Source: Clostridiales bacterium GWD2_32_19
GTDB lineage: Bacteria; Bacillota; Clostridia; Lachnospirales; UBA12420
Assembly (NCBI GenBank): GCA_001795385.1
Contig: MGOU01000021.1
Span: 1 to 64,000, forward strand
Length of the DNA: 64,000 nucleotides
Reading direction: 5' to 3'
In this document: positions 1-8,060 of the stretch, piece by piece
Position numbering within the stretch: the stretch's first letter is position 1
Layout: each line of letters opens with the position of its first letter
Made by a program: the position numbers and the translations under genes
The notes under the pieces: model-generated
The model's input: the letters and a program-made list of their open reading frames with translations, nothing else
Database searches by the model: none
What the model was told of the DNA's origin: nothing

Positions 1-2
1 GA

Positions 3-845
3 TTTACTAAGGCGAAGAATACCTTTGTGGGGAGTAAAATAATATCTAGGCAAACAGACTTAAATATGCTATACTATTTGCATGATAAACATGGAGATGT
101 GACGAAGCTGTTTGGGGAAATAACAGACCCGATAACTGGTAGGATGTCTTATAGTGTGGTGAAGGACTACAAGTATGATGCTTTTGGTAATGAGCAAGAG
201 AACTATGGGCAAGTTTTTGGTGGTAAGCAGATTGAAACTAAGTGGCAAGCAGAGGTAAATGCGGTAGATAATCCATTTAGATATTGTGGGGAGTACCAAG
301 ACCAAGAGATCGGGAATATATATTTGCGAGCTAGATACTACGACCCTAGTATTGAGAGGTTTATAAATGAAGATACATACTGGAAATCTAGCAAATACAG
401 GTATTCTAAAACATCATTTATGAATTTTCAAAAAAATAAATACGAATCCATTAATAATTTAAAAAATTCTACGAAAATGTATAACTCTAATGATTTAATG
501 CAAATTAATAATCTGTATATATACTCTTTAAATAATCCAGTAAAATATCATGATGAAAGTGGAAACAATGCGGCGGTGATTTTAAGAAATTCATGGAGTG
601 TAGGAGGTGCTGCTTCTATTTCAGATGGACCATTACCGTATGGTGATGTGGTAGGAGCCACAATAGTGGCAGGAGGTACAGTATGGGCAACTGCGGATTG
701 GATTGGAGAGCAGTATAAAAATTATCAAGAAGATCAACAATCAATTAGGACTAAAACAAGAGCAGACACGATAAGTAGCATAAAAATAATAGACCAAAGG
801 ATACAATTATTTATAGAACAGGAAATGGAAATGCAACAAATTTAA
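3..845 (+). CDS. Rhs-family polymorphic toxin, C-terminal part (5' end outside window)
   Basis: The frame is already open at the window edge (TTT ACT AAG precede the first GTG at 27), so this is the end of a longer gene and no start is called. The end of the RHS core is clear: YLRARYYDPSIERFINED, followed after a degenerate insert by IYSLNNPVKYHDESG. Rhs proteins are large secreted or wall-associated YD-repeat shells carrying a variable C-terminal toxin. After the core comes a pre-toxin stretch (PLPYGDVVGATIVAGG). The frame stops at 845, but a convincing continuation lies in another frame from about 782, so the gene looks frameshifted. The immunity-like gene at 1119 fits the toxin reading. 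Confidence 0.85.
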   Translation, partial: FTKAKNTFVGSKIISRQTDLNMLYYLHDKHGDVTKLFGEITDPITGRMSYSVVKDYKYDAFGNEQENYGQVFGGKQIETKWQAEVNAVDNPFRYCGEYQDQEIGNIYLRARYYDPSIERFINEDTYWKSSKYRYSKTSFMNFQKNKYESINNLKNSTKMYNSNDLMQINNLYIYSLNNPVKYHDESGNNAAVILRNSWSVGGAASISDGPLPYGDVVGATIVAGGTVWATADWIGEQYKNYQEDQQSIRTKTRADTISSIKIIDQRIQLFIEQEMEMQQI

Positions 846-1102
846 CTCCAAGGGAAAAAGATATAAAAGGATTGTCATATACTACTGTTTTGCCTGCAAG
901 CGGTGAATTTACAATGACCACAATTCAAATGGTTAATAACACAGGAGTTCTGAGAGCAGTTAAGGATGGACCAACGCATGTATCAGTGAAACCGGTCCAG
1001 ACCTCGAGGATGACGGAATGGATAAACTCGAGATTAACAGCAATATTCAATCCACATGCATTCTCTAAAATACTTCAGAGTATTTCTATAAAAATAAAAT
1101 AA
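782..1102 (+). pseudogene. Displaced C-terminal toxin region of the upstream Rhs gene
   Basis: This frame is shifted relative to the Rhs frame and has no ribosome binding site. From about 782 it reads KNNRPKDTIIYRTGNG, then GLSYTTVLPASGEF, then VKDGPTHVSVKP and WINSR near the end. From memory this is the kind of sequence found at the C-terminus of Rhs and other polymorphic toxins. The two frames meet in an A5 run at 782-786; one missing A there would join them. A TTG at 872 could start a 76-residue product, but I think that unlikely. Either the gene is inactivated, the run is phase-variable, or the base call is wrong. Confidence 0.65.
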
Positions 1103-1118
1103 TTTTTGGAGGGATAGA

Positions 1119-1571
1119 ATGGATAATAATAAAGTTAAATTGTTGGTAACTAATTTAGATTGGAATATGTCAATTGAGACGCAAAATAATACAATTGATT
1201 TGTTAACAAAAATTGATGCTGAACAAGTCGGACTTTTGATTGATTTCAAATTAAAAGGTACATGGGAAAATGCTGTAAAAGTTGTGAAAAAAATTGGATA
1301 TCCAGGAAACTATAGAGCAATACCAAGCTTATTGGAGTTATTACAAGACCTTAATTGGCCAGGAACGCTTATGGGAGTTGAAATATTAACTAGTATGGAT
1401 ATAAAAGTAACTATTCCTTTTATTGAAGAAGCTATACAAAAAGCATATAATGAAGAAGATTACATGTGGTTAGGTGGAATAAATGAAATTATTAAATTGG
1501 CAAACATAAAAGAAGAAGATTTTAATAATAAGGCTATATTTAAATTACTTAGATATAGAGACTGGAATTAA
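1119..1571 (+). CDS. Putative immunity protein, DUF5071-like
   Basis: A 150-residue cytosolic protein starting at ATG 1119 behind TTTGGAGGGAT, 16 bases after the displaced toxin end. The central part (AIPSLLELLQDLNWPG, then ILTSMDIKVTIPFIEEAI) resembles the DUF5071 family, with helical repeat-like pairs and the LQDLNWP signature. Position directly behind an Rhs toxin tail suggests the cognate immunity protein; that role is inferred from context. No signal peptide or membrane segment is visible. A strong hairpin follows at 1582. Confidence 0.65.
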   Translation: MDNNKVKLLVTNLDWNMSIETQNNTIDLLTKIDAEQVGLLIDFKLKGTWENAVKVVKKIGYPGNYRAIPSLLELLQDLNWPGTLMGVEILTSMDIKVTIPFIEEAIQKAYNEEDYMWLGGINEIIKLANIKEEDFNNKAIFKLLRYRDWN

Positions 1572-1581
1572 ATATATAAAG

Positions 1582-1612
1582 CAAAAGTTGAGGTGATAAA
1601 CCTCAACTTTTG
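1582..1612 (+). terminator. Hairpin terminator after the immunity-like gene
   Basis: Perfect 12-bp stem, CAAAAGTTGAGG (1582-1593) against CCTCAACTTTTG (1601-1612), 7-base loop. The T run lies inside the 3' arm, so it may work in both directions. Confidence 0.75.
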
Positions 1613-1721
1613 TTACTATTACTTATAAGGAAATTGCTAAGACTGACCTACTACAACAGAAGAACAAAGCAGAACACAGGCATTGCAATCTTTAATGTTT
1701 GTGGATAGTATAAAATAATAG

Positions 1722-1955
1722 TGGGCAGAAAATAATACAAAAACAGAAAACGAACAAACATTCAAGCAAATCGATAAAAAAATATTTGAAGAAGTAGTAG
1801 AAAAGAGGGTCACAGGTTTGACTTATTCACTTCTATCAAGTGATAAGAAAATTTGATTTACACTAGATGCAGCAAGAGTTTTAGATGAAGAATCAGGAAA
1901 TGTGAATATTGGCAACATAGAAGGCGATACTGCTTTGAGAGGAAACAGATGTTAA
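1722..1955 (+). pseudogene. Decayed coding fragment of unknown origin
   Basis: One frame stays protein-like for 77 codons but is interrupted by TGA at 1854. It reads VTGLTYSLLSSDKKI, stop, FTLDAARVLDEESGNVNIGN, then IEGDTALRGNRC before TAA. There is no start codon or ribosome binding site of quality. I do not recognise the parent protein. The surrounding 1613-2226 otherwise shows only A+T-rich non-coding sequence and a short repeat at 2171-2216, consistent with old insertion or deletion events next to the toxin locus. Confidence 0.4.
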
Positions 1956-2170
1956 TTTAAATTAGAAAACTCTCAAATAACTGTAAAAGAGTAATCAGTC
2001 TTTTTAGTTTGAAATAGATTACTTCAACTATTGTTAGAAAAATAAGAATATGATATAATACCAAAAAGTAAATACTGGAAAGGATAATTATAAGCAAATT
2101 TGGAATTATAAAGGTAATGTTAAATGAAACATGAAAGTTAGAATGGATAACAGTAGAAGGAATGAAATAA

Positions 2171-2216
2171 TGTGACTCCACCTAGCCTCCTCTTCTCAGG
2201 AGAGGGATGAATTAGG
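2171..2216. repeat. Copy of the CTAGAGTAGGGGAG-type intergenic repeat (divergent)
   Basis: ACCTAGCCTCCTCTTCTCAGGAGAGGG-like sequence with an internal CTCCT/AGGAG hairpin. It resembles the elements at 15170, 40985 and 42916 but is the weakest copy. Confidence 0.4.
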
Positions 2217-2226
2217 AGATGTTTTT

Positions 2227-2610
2227 ATGAATTATGATGAAATACAGGAAGTGCTAAAACTTAATAATTGGGCAGTAGTAGGTGCTACGAATAGAACTGA
2301 AAAGTATGGATATAAAATATTTAAGAAATTAATTACACATGGAAAAACAGTATTCCCTATTAATCCTAGGCTTGAGGAAATAGAGGGAATTAAAGTGTAT
2401 AAGGAGCTAAAAGAAATTCACCAAAAAATAGATGTTGTTAATTTTGTTGTAAATCCAGCAATAGGGATTAACTTTGTGAAAGAGTGTAAGGAATTAGGAA
2501 TAAAATATATTTGGCTGCAACCAGGTACAATAAGTGATGAGTTATTGAAGTATGCAAGTGAAAGTGACATTATTACAATAGATGCATGTGTGCTGGTAAT
2601 GTTGCGATAA
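2227..2610 (+). CDS. CoA-binding domain protein (YccU-like)
   Basis: 127 residues, ATG start behind TTAGGAGATG. The N-terminal Rossmann part WAVVGATNRTEKYGYKI, then VFPINPRLEEIEGIKVY, and the IKYIWLQPGTISDE motif are diagnostic of the small cytosolic CoA_binding_2 family related to succinyl-CoA synthetase alpha. The exact substrate of these proteins is not established. Length is close to the family's usual 120-140 residues. It is a single-gene unit closed by a terminator at 2635 and shows no link to the toxin locus before it. Confidence 0.85.
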   Translation: MNYDEIQEVLKLNNWAVVGATNRTEKYGYKIFKKLITHGKTVFPINPRLEEIEGIKVYKELKEIHQKIDVVNFVVNPAIGINFVKECKELGIKYIWLQPGTISDELLKYASESDIITIDACVLVMLR

Positions 2611-2634
2611 CTTTTTTAATAATTAAGTACAGAA

Positions 2635-2660
2635 GGCTTGAGTAATCGAGTCTTTTTATT
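2635..2660 (+). terminator. Intrinsic terminator
   Basis: GGCTTGA (2635-2641), loop GTAA, TCGAGTC (2646-2652) with two G-U pairs, then TTTTTATT. Confidence 0.8.
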
Positions 2661-2693
2661 TATATACATCTATTTATATTATTTATCTAAGTA

Positions 2694-2722
2694 TTGTTAT
2701 GAATAGAAGATTATGGTATAAT
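2694..2722 (+). promoter_or_regulatory. Sigma-A promoter for the flavoprotein gene
   Basis: TTGTTA at 2694, 17-base spacer, perfect TATAAT at 2717-2722; GGAGG and ATG follow at about 30 bases. Confidence 0.7.
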
Positions 2723-2754
2723 TGAGCAATAATTAATAGAGGAGGAAAATATAG

Positions 2755-3987
2755 ATGGGTGCGTTAAAAATAGTTGTTATAGGTGCTGGTCCTGCTGGTA
2801 TTATGGCTGCAGGGATGGCTGCAAAAGGTGGAAATGAAGTAATTTTACTTGATAAAAATGATAGATTGGGTAAAAAATTATTTATTACAGGAAAAGGTAG
2901 ATGTAATGTCACTAACTCGAGTGATATAGAGGATATGATAGATAATGTCCCTGGTAATGGGAACTTTTTATACAGTGCTTTTTATACATTTACAAATGAA
3001 AATCTGATTGAGTTTTTGAATGATCTGGGGCTTGCGACAAAAGTCGAGAGAGGGAATAGAGTATTTCCTGAGTCAGATAGGGCTAGTGATGTTATAGATA
3101 CATTAGAAAAGTTTTTAAAATTGAATAATGTAAGAATACAACTTAGAGCAGAAGTTAAGAAGATATATAAAAAAAATAAAGAGTTTATTATTGAAATGGG
3201 TAATGGTGATCATATTATATGTGACAAACTGATTATATCAACTGGGGGATGCACATATCAAGGGACAGGCTCTACAGGTGACGGATACCGTTTTGCTAAG
3301 AGTTTTGGACATACAATAAAAGAACCGAAGCCCTCTTTAATTCCCTTAGTGACGAAAGAAGATTGGGTTAAAGAACTACAAGGTTTATCACTTAAAAATG
3401 CTAAAGTAACTTTGATGAAAAATAATAAGAAATTATATGAAAGTTTTGGTGAAATGCTTTTTACACATTTTGGAGTGTCAGGACCTGTAATACTCAGTAG
3501 TAGCAGACATTTGGTGGGTGTAGACACAGTAAAAGATGATGTCAAGCTAATAGTCGACTTAAAACCTGCTTTGACTTTTGAACAACTAGATAATAGGATA
3601 ACTCGTGATTTTGAAATGTTTACGAATAAAAATTATGTAAATGCCTTAGATGAATTACTCCCTCAAAAGATGATTCCAGTAATAGTAAGCTTGTCTGGTA
3701 TAAGTGATATTAAGAAAGTACATCAAATAACGAGGGAAGAACGACAAAATCTAGTTAGATTATTAAAAAATTTAACTATGACAATAGAAAAGACTAGACC
3801 TCTAAATGAAGGTATAATAACAGCAGGTGGAGTTCTCACCGACGAAATAAACCCTAGTACAATGGAGTCTAAACTTGTAGAGGGACTGTATTTTGCAGGA
3901 GAAGTAATTGATGTAGATGCCTATACAGGTGGATTTAACCTGCAAATTGCATTTTCAACAGGATATCTAGCAGGATGTAATGTTTAG
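2755..3987 (+). CDS. BaiN/HI0933-family NAD(P)/FAD-dependent flavoprotein
   Basis: 410 residues, ATG behind GAGGAGGAAAATATAG. The N-terminus has the dinucleotide-binding fold IVVIGAGPAGIMAAGMAAKGG and the family's GKKLFITGKGRCNVTN signature, followed by ISTGGCTYQGTGSTGDGY; the C-terminus has the second FAD contact TAGGVLTDEINPSTMES and GLYFAGEVIDVDAYTGGFN. The HI0933/YhiN family consists of soluble flavoproteins; characterised relatives reduce bile-acid intermediates, but most members have no assigned substrate. Own promoter and terminator, so it is monocistronic. Confidence 0.9.
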   Translation: MGALKIVVIGAGPAGIMAAGMAAKGGNEVILLDKNDRLGKKLFITGKGRCNVTNSSDIEDMIDNVPGNGNFLYSAFYTFTNENLIEFLNDLGLATKVERGNRVFPESDRASDVIDTLEKFLKLNNVRIQLRAEVKKIYKKNKEFIIEMGNGDHIICDKLIISTGGCTYQGTGSTGDGYRFAKSFGHTIKEPKPSLIPLVTKEDWVKELQGLSLKNAKVTLMKNNKKLYESFGEMLFTHFGVSGPVILSSSRHLVGVDTVKDDVKLIVDLKPALTFEQLDNRITRDFEMFTNKNYVNALDELLPQKMIPVIVSLSGISDIKKVHQITREERQNLVRLLKNLTMTIEKTRPLNEGIITAGGVLTDEINPSTMESKLVEGLYFAGEVIDVDAYTGGFNLQIAFSTGYLAGCNV

Positions 3988-4005
3988 TATAAAAGATAAA
4001 ATATT

Positions 4006-4026
4006 GGGGCTGTAAAGTCCCTTTTT
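4006..4026 (+). terminator. Intrinsic terminator
   Basis: GGGGCT (4006-4011), loop GTAA, AGTCCC (4016-4021) with one G-U pair, then TTTTT. Confidence 0.85.
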
Positions 4027-4090
4027 GTTTTACATAAAAATAACTGTTGGAAGTTCTTACACAACAGTTGATAAATGAAATTATATCTTA

Positions 4091-4852
4091 CTATAGAGCA
4101 GTCTGCAAGTAAGTGTATTCAGTTGTTTCATTATACAATAATCCATTAGATTGGTTATCAATATCAAGTTTAAAAATACTGTCAACATCAACATCATCAG
4201 GCTTCAAAGGTAAAGAATTTGATGATGGAGTAATATTTGAATCATATGTTATAACGGTATTGCTTACTTTGGTATTTAGATATCCAGATGAATCAGCTTC
4301 AGCGTATATCACTTGATTATCCTCTTTAGGTATTGAAGGAATATCAAGTGTACTAACAAGACAATGATCGCTGCAAAATTTTGGCTTAAGTAATTGTTCT
4401 ACTGAAAATTCAGGGACTTTTGAATTAAAAGATATACCAAAAGAAATCTCAGCACCATATAATTTATTTGAAGTATTTAAGCTAACAACTTGTGATATAT
4501 TAATACCTTTATCACCAGCTTCCCCACTATATATAATTATTGTATGTCCTTGATCTTGAAAGCATAAGACTGGAGTTCCTTTATTGATACCTATCATATC
4601 TTCAATATTAGTTTCCCCATTATTAACAGAATATATAGACTCAATACAAGATCCGATGGAATTTAATTTTACTTTATGACCTTCTTTAATTACCCAAGAA
4701 ACTACAAATTCATTCTCGTCACCGCTTGCAGCAATAATAGCTCCAATTTGACTTCCATCCAAATATCTATTTTTAATAGGTAAGCGTGATGGCACCACAG
4801 CCGCTTCTTTACTTTTAACAATACTAGGTTTTTTAGTTGCAAAAAAGTTCAT
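4091..4852 (-). CDS. Unrecognised 253-residue protein
   Basis: On the minus strand, ATG behind ATGGGAGGAATACATT. I recognise no family. The N-terminus is basic and lacks a signal peptide or membrane segment; the middle is beta-rich with alternating hydrophobics (EFVVSWVIKEGHKVKL, TPVLCFQDQGHTIIIYSGE), which could be small beta-barrel or carbohydrate/ligand-binding folds; the C-terminal third is Asp/Asn/Ser-rich and acidic (PLKPDDVDVDSIFKLDID). It is transcribed divergently from the metallopeptidase-like gene across an intergenic region with a good promoter for each direction, so the three genes may form one locus. Confidence 0.7.
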   Translation of the reverse strand: MNFFATKKPSIVKSKEAAVVPSRLPIKNRYLDGSQIGAIIAASGDENEFVVSWVIKEGHKVKLNSIGSCIESIYSVNNGETNIEDMIGINKGTPVLCFQDQGHTIIIYSGEAGDKGINISQVVSLNTSNKLYGAEISFGISFNSKVPEFSVEQLLKPKFCSDHCLVSTLDIPSIPKEDNQVIYAEADSSGYLNTKVSNTVITYDSNITPSSNSLPLKPDDVDVDSIFKLDIDNQSNGLLYNETTEYTYLQTAL

Positions 4853-4890
4853 AATGTATTCCTCCCATGGTGAGTATAATTTATATATTT

Positions 4891-4918
4891 ATTATACTTT
4901 TTAATTTACAAAAGTCAA
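4891..4918 (-). promoter_or_regulatory. Promoter for the minus-strand gene
   Basis: On the minus strand TTGACT (4918-4913), 16-base spacer, TATAAT (4896-4891). Confidence 0.7.
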
Positions 4919-4982
4919 CAAATTTCTACAATATTATTAAGCAAAAATAGAACCCCTCTAATTTGTAGTATTATGTTAAAAA

Positions 4983-5011
4983 TTGACAAAACATGTATAA
5001 AGTAGTATAAT
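4983..5011 (+). promoter_or_regulatory. Consensus sigma-A promoter for the metallopeptidase-like gene
   Basis: Perfect TTGACA (4983-4988), 17-base spacer, perfect TATAAT (5006-5011). Confidence 0.9.
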
Positions 5012-5041
5012 ATATATAAAAGAAAAAGGAAGGTGACAGAT

Positions 5042-6607
5042 ATGGCAAACATCTTTGATGGAATTAAAAACCTTTCTTATAATGTAAAAATGAGTTCTAT
5101 AAAAACAATGGATCAAGCAATTGAAGCGCTTGATAATCCTGAATTATTTAAAAATATTCCCAACAAGATTTTATATAGAGATACGTTTAAGGACATTTTA
5201 AAATGTATAAATAGTCGTGCAAAAGATAATAAAATTAATATTAATGAAGAACGAATAATAGAAGAATTTAAAAATATTATTCTTAGTGAAGGTGCCGGAG
5301 AACGCAATAAGAAACCTGAAAGTTCAGCAGGTTTGAATGGGGTAGAAAAAAAGAACGATGTATTAGTTCAATTTATTTGGTTAAATAGAAATATTGTTAA
5401 GAGTTTTGGTGAAACTAGATGTGTTCTATTACATGAATTTTGTCATTTTCTAACAAGAGATATAAAAAATAACCTTTTAGGATTTCAAAAACCAAATGAT
5501 CTAAGTCGTGCATTTAATGAAATAGCTACAGATTATATGGCACAAGTGTTAGCAAATGAATTGGGGTATGGCAAAGAGTTTAAAAGTCTATATGATAGAA
5601 ATGTAGAGTATTTTCATATATTTAAGGATTATTTATTTGGTGGAGATAATAATATTATTGATAGTCTTTTTAATAATGATAGACTCAAATTAATAAACAT
5701 AGATAATAAAACAGATGGCACTAATGTGGTATTGGATTTAATTGAAACATTTAATTATAATCTGAATGAACATAAATATAGTCCAGAATTGAATAAAGAT
5801 TTTATTAGGGTTGTAAATTCAGTAAAGAAAAGTTTGAAACCTCTGATAAAGGAGAAAAAGATAACTTATGGAGATATAGAAAAAATTTATCAGAACTTAG
5901 ATGAACTTTATGTTAAAAAACACCATAAATGTGATGTTCACGATAGGAATGGAATAAGAAATAGTATTGCGGATAGCTTAATAGCTATGCATTATGAATA
6001 TTTTAAACAAGCTGATGATAAGGAAGTAACTGCCATTAAAGGTTCAATGGAGTATTACAACATCATGCTACGAATATCTTCAAATCCTATTTATAGGACA
6101 GAGGGAGAAATAAAACATTTAACCGACAATATAGCAATAAAACAAATAGAAAACGGAAATGTTACAGACGAACAATTTAGAAGTATAATGAAAATAGGTC
6201 TCCTTTACGGAATAGATGGAGAAAGTAGAAAACAGGTACTAGATACATATAGAAAACAAAAGGAATATCAAGGACAAGATATAATTATAACAGAGCCAGT
6301 GGTGGTAGACAAAAAACCGATTTTAAAACTGGAACAAAAAGAAGTAATAGATGATTCTAAAAATGGTAGAGAACCATTATCAACTGCGGCCATGAAATAT
6401 GCTTTCGCTGCATATGGAATCCAAAAGAGTTATTCAACACAAGATATAATTACAACAAATCCTATAGTAGAGGCAACAAAAAATGATTTTGATGTTGCTA
6501 ACATGATATTTGACGCTTCTGAAATTACATATACAGATACCCAATCAATTATAGACGAGCCGAGTGTATCAACAAATGAGGAGGGAATGTCATATGAAAA
6601 ACAATAA
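5042..6607 (+). CDS. Putative zinc metallopeptidase with HEFCH motif
   Basis: 521 residues from ATG 5042, which sits 8 bases behind AAGGAAGG; the in-frame GTG at 5033 overlaps that site and is rejected. Near residue 131 the protein has VLLHEFCHFL, an HExxH zinc-protease motif, and about 28 residues later NEIATDYMAQ, a plausible third-ligand helix with Glu/Asp. No signal peptide or membrane segment is visible, so it appears cytosolic or released by another route. The C-terminal 150 residues contain repeated short motifs (YGIDGESRKQ, YGIQKSYSTQDIITTNPIV, and an earlier GQDIIITEPVV), suggesting an internal repeat. It overlaps the next gene by 14 bases. The family is not identified. Confidence 0.7.
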   Translation: MANIFDGIKNLSYNVKMSSIKTMDQAIEALDNPELFKNIPNKILYRDTFKDILKCINSRAKDNKININEERIIEEFKNIILSEGAGERNKKPESSAGLNGVEKKNDVLVQFIWLNRNIVKSFGETRCVLLHEFCHFLTRDIKNNLLGFQKPNDLSRAFNEIATDYMAQVLANELGYGKEFKSLYDRNVEYFHIFKDYLFGGDNNIIDSLFNNDRLKLINIDNKTDGTNVVLDLIETFNYNLNEHKYSPELNKDFIRVVNSVKKSLKPLIKEKKITYGDIEKIYQNLDELYVKKHHKCDVHDRNGIRNSIADSLIAMHYEYFKQADDKEVTAIKGSMEYYNIMLRISSNPIYRTEGEIKHLTDNIAIKQIENGNVTDEQFRSIMKIGLLYGIDGESRKQVLDTYRKQKEYQGQDIIITEPVVVDKKPILKLEQKEVIDDSKNGREPLSTAAMKYAFAAYGIQKSYSTQDIITTNPIVEATKNDFDVANMIFDASEITYTDTQSIIDEPSVSTNEEGMSYEKQ

Positions 6608-7076
6608 AGTACTAATAATAGTAGATGGAGTACCTTATAGTGGTAAAAGCGATTATATAGATGAACACTTTAATCCTATTGAATGCGATTTAATAGATAC
6701 AAAATTTTTGCAGAAGGAGTATGAACATTGCGAAAGCTTAATTCCTGATATTATAAAAAAATCTATGTATTCACTAACATATAATGATAAGCTAATAATA
6801 AAAAGCGTAATAATGAATGGTAAATATATAGATCAGATAATAAGACCTCTTAAAGAGAAATTTAAAAATATAAAAGTGGAATATGTTTTAATTGAAACTG
6901 ATTTAGATAAAATTGAAGATAACATCAGAGCAAGTGATAACGATGGCTTAGAAGATATAAAGTTAGAGTATATTAATAATTTAAAGAAAGATTATCAATA
7001 CGCAAATGTGCAAAGTAAATATATAGATAAAAAAACATTAATTAAAAATGGTGTTGAAGTTTCTGAGAGTAACTAA
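6594..7076 (+). CDS. Small P-loop NTPase/kinase-like protein
   Basis: 160 residues from ATG 6594, 8 bases behind GAGGAGGG; an upstream in-frame GTG (6564) lacks a site. The N-terminus VLIIVDGVPYSGKSDYIDEH contains a GxPxSGKS Walker A motif as in AAA_33/zeta-toxin-like and other small kinases; a downstream VEYVLIETDLDKIEDNIR stretch fits a core strand plus helix. No clear Walker B or substrate motif can be assigned. It is translationally coupled to the HEFCH protein (14-base overlap) and followed by a very long palindromic terminator, so the two form an operon. Function is unknown. Confidence 0.7.
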   Translation: MKNNKVLIIVDGVPYSGKSDYIDEHFNPIECDLIDTKFLQKEYEHCESLIPDIIKKSMYSLTYNDKLIIKSVIMNGKYIDQIIRPLKEKFKNIKVEYVLIETDLDKIEDNIRASDNDGLEDIKLEYINNLKKDYQYANVQSKYIDKKTLIKNGVEVSESN

Positions 7077-7120
7077 CACAAGAAGGTGAAAAAATTAATA
7101 GTGATAGATGATTTTTTGAT

Positions 7121-7180
7121 AATATAAATAGAATTTAAAAAAGCTTCATATGTGAAGCTTTTTTAAATTCTATTTATATT
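7121..7180. terminator. 60-bp perfect palindromic terminator
   Basis: Arms of 28 bp pair perfectly (7121-7148 with 7153-7180) around a TATG loop. The inner part AAAAAAGCTTCA/TGAAGCTTTTTT has A and T runs on both sides, so it should terminate transcription in either direction. Confidence 0.9.
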
Positions 7181-7230
7181 TGCTATAGACATAAAGAAGT
7201 ATCAATATCCATTATAGGTAAGCTTCTGAA

Positions 7231-7250
7231 AGTTCACAAAAAAGTCACAA
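7231..7250 (+). promoter_or_regulatory. Candidate response-regulator box upstream of the two-component operon
   Basis: TCACA occurs at 7234-7238 and 7245-7249, an 11-bp period typical of OmpR/PhoB-family direct repeats. The octamer AGTTCACA recurs at 9446-9453 before the LTxxQ protein. A -10 TACAAT is at 7282-7287. Confidence 0.45.
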
Positions 7251-7323
7251 TATATCTATATTAAAAAACGTAGATATATGATACAATTATAAGAAACATT
7301 TTAGCTAAAAGCAGGTGATAATA

Positions 7324-8022
7324 ATGAGTACTAAAACAATACTTATTGCTGATGATAATGAAGAAATAGTAGATTTGATAATTCCACACTTGGTTAAAGA
7401 TGGGTTTATGCCCATAATAGCGAATGATGGGGAGAAGGCTATTGAATTATTTGAAAAGGAAAACCCCATTCTTATTTTGCTTGATATCATGATGCCGAAG
7501 TTAGATGGGCTGGCTGTATGTAAATACATAAGGGCAAAGTCAGATGTGCCTATTATTATGATAACTGCCAAGTCAAGTGATGAAGATATGATAATGGGTA
7601 TAGATATAGGTGCAGACGATTACATAATAAAACCGTTTAGCCCAAAGCAAGTTTTGGCTAAAATAAAGGCTTTGCTTAGAAGACTAGATATACCTTTAAA
7701 AGATGATAAAATAATAAAATTTGGTAATTTAGAAATTAATATGAATGAATATAAGGTGAAGCTCGATACAAAAGAGATAATTTTTACTAAAAAGGAAGTT
7801 GAGATATTGTTTACTTTAGCAAGCAATCCATCTCAGGTTCAATCAAGAGAAATGCTACTAAATGAGTTATGGGGTTACGAGTATTTTGGAGACACTAGAA
7901 ATGTAGATACTCATATAAAGCGTATCCGAGCAAAGCTTGGTTTGACCGAAGAAAATAACTATATTTGGGACATAAAAACTGTCTGGGGAGTAGGCTATAA
8001 ATTTGAAATTGAAAATCATTAG
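7324..8022 (+). CDS. OmpR/PhoB-family response regulator
   Basis: 232 residues from ATG 7324, 6 bases behind AGGTG; the in-frame GTG at 7315 is part of that site. Receiver domain about 1-120 with acidic pocket D10-D11, phospho-acceptor D54 in LLDIMMPKLDG, T81 and K103 (YIIKPFSP). The C-terminal winged helix (about 132-230) has EVEILFTLASNPSQVQSREMLL and the recognition region RNVDTHIKRIRAKLG. It is paired with the histidine kinase 39 bases downstream and probably controls the LTxxQ protein and efflux genes that follow. Confidence 0.95.
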   Translation: MSTKTILIADDNEEIVDLIIPHLVKDGFMPIIANDGEKAIELFEKENPILILLDIMMPKLDGLAVCKYIRAKSDVPIIMITAKSSDEDMIMGIDIGADDYIIKPFSPKQVLAKIKALLRRLDIPLKDDKIIKFGNLEINMNEYKVKLDTKEIIFTKKEVEILFTLASNPSQVQSREMLLNELWGYEYFGDTRNVDTHIKRIRAKLGLTEENNYIWDIKTVWGVGYKFEIENH

Positions 8023-8060
8023 CGATGACAAAATTAAATGAGAATTAGGACGGTGAAGAT

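Noticed and set aside
1957-2181. 74-codon minus-strand frame in the decayed region
   Set aside because: Hydrophobic A+T-driven translation without SD or homology that I can see.
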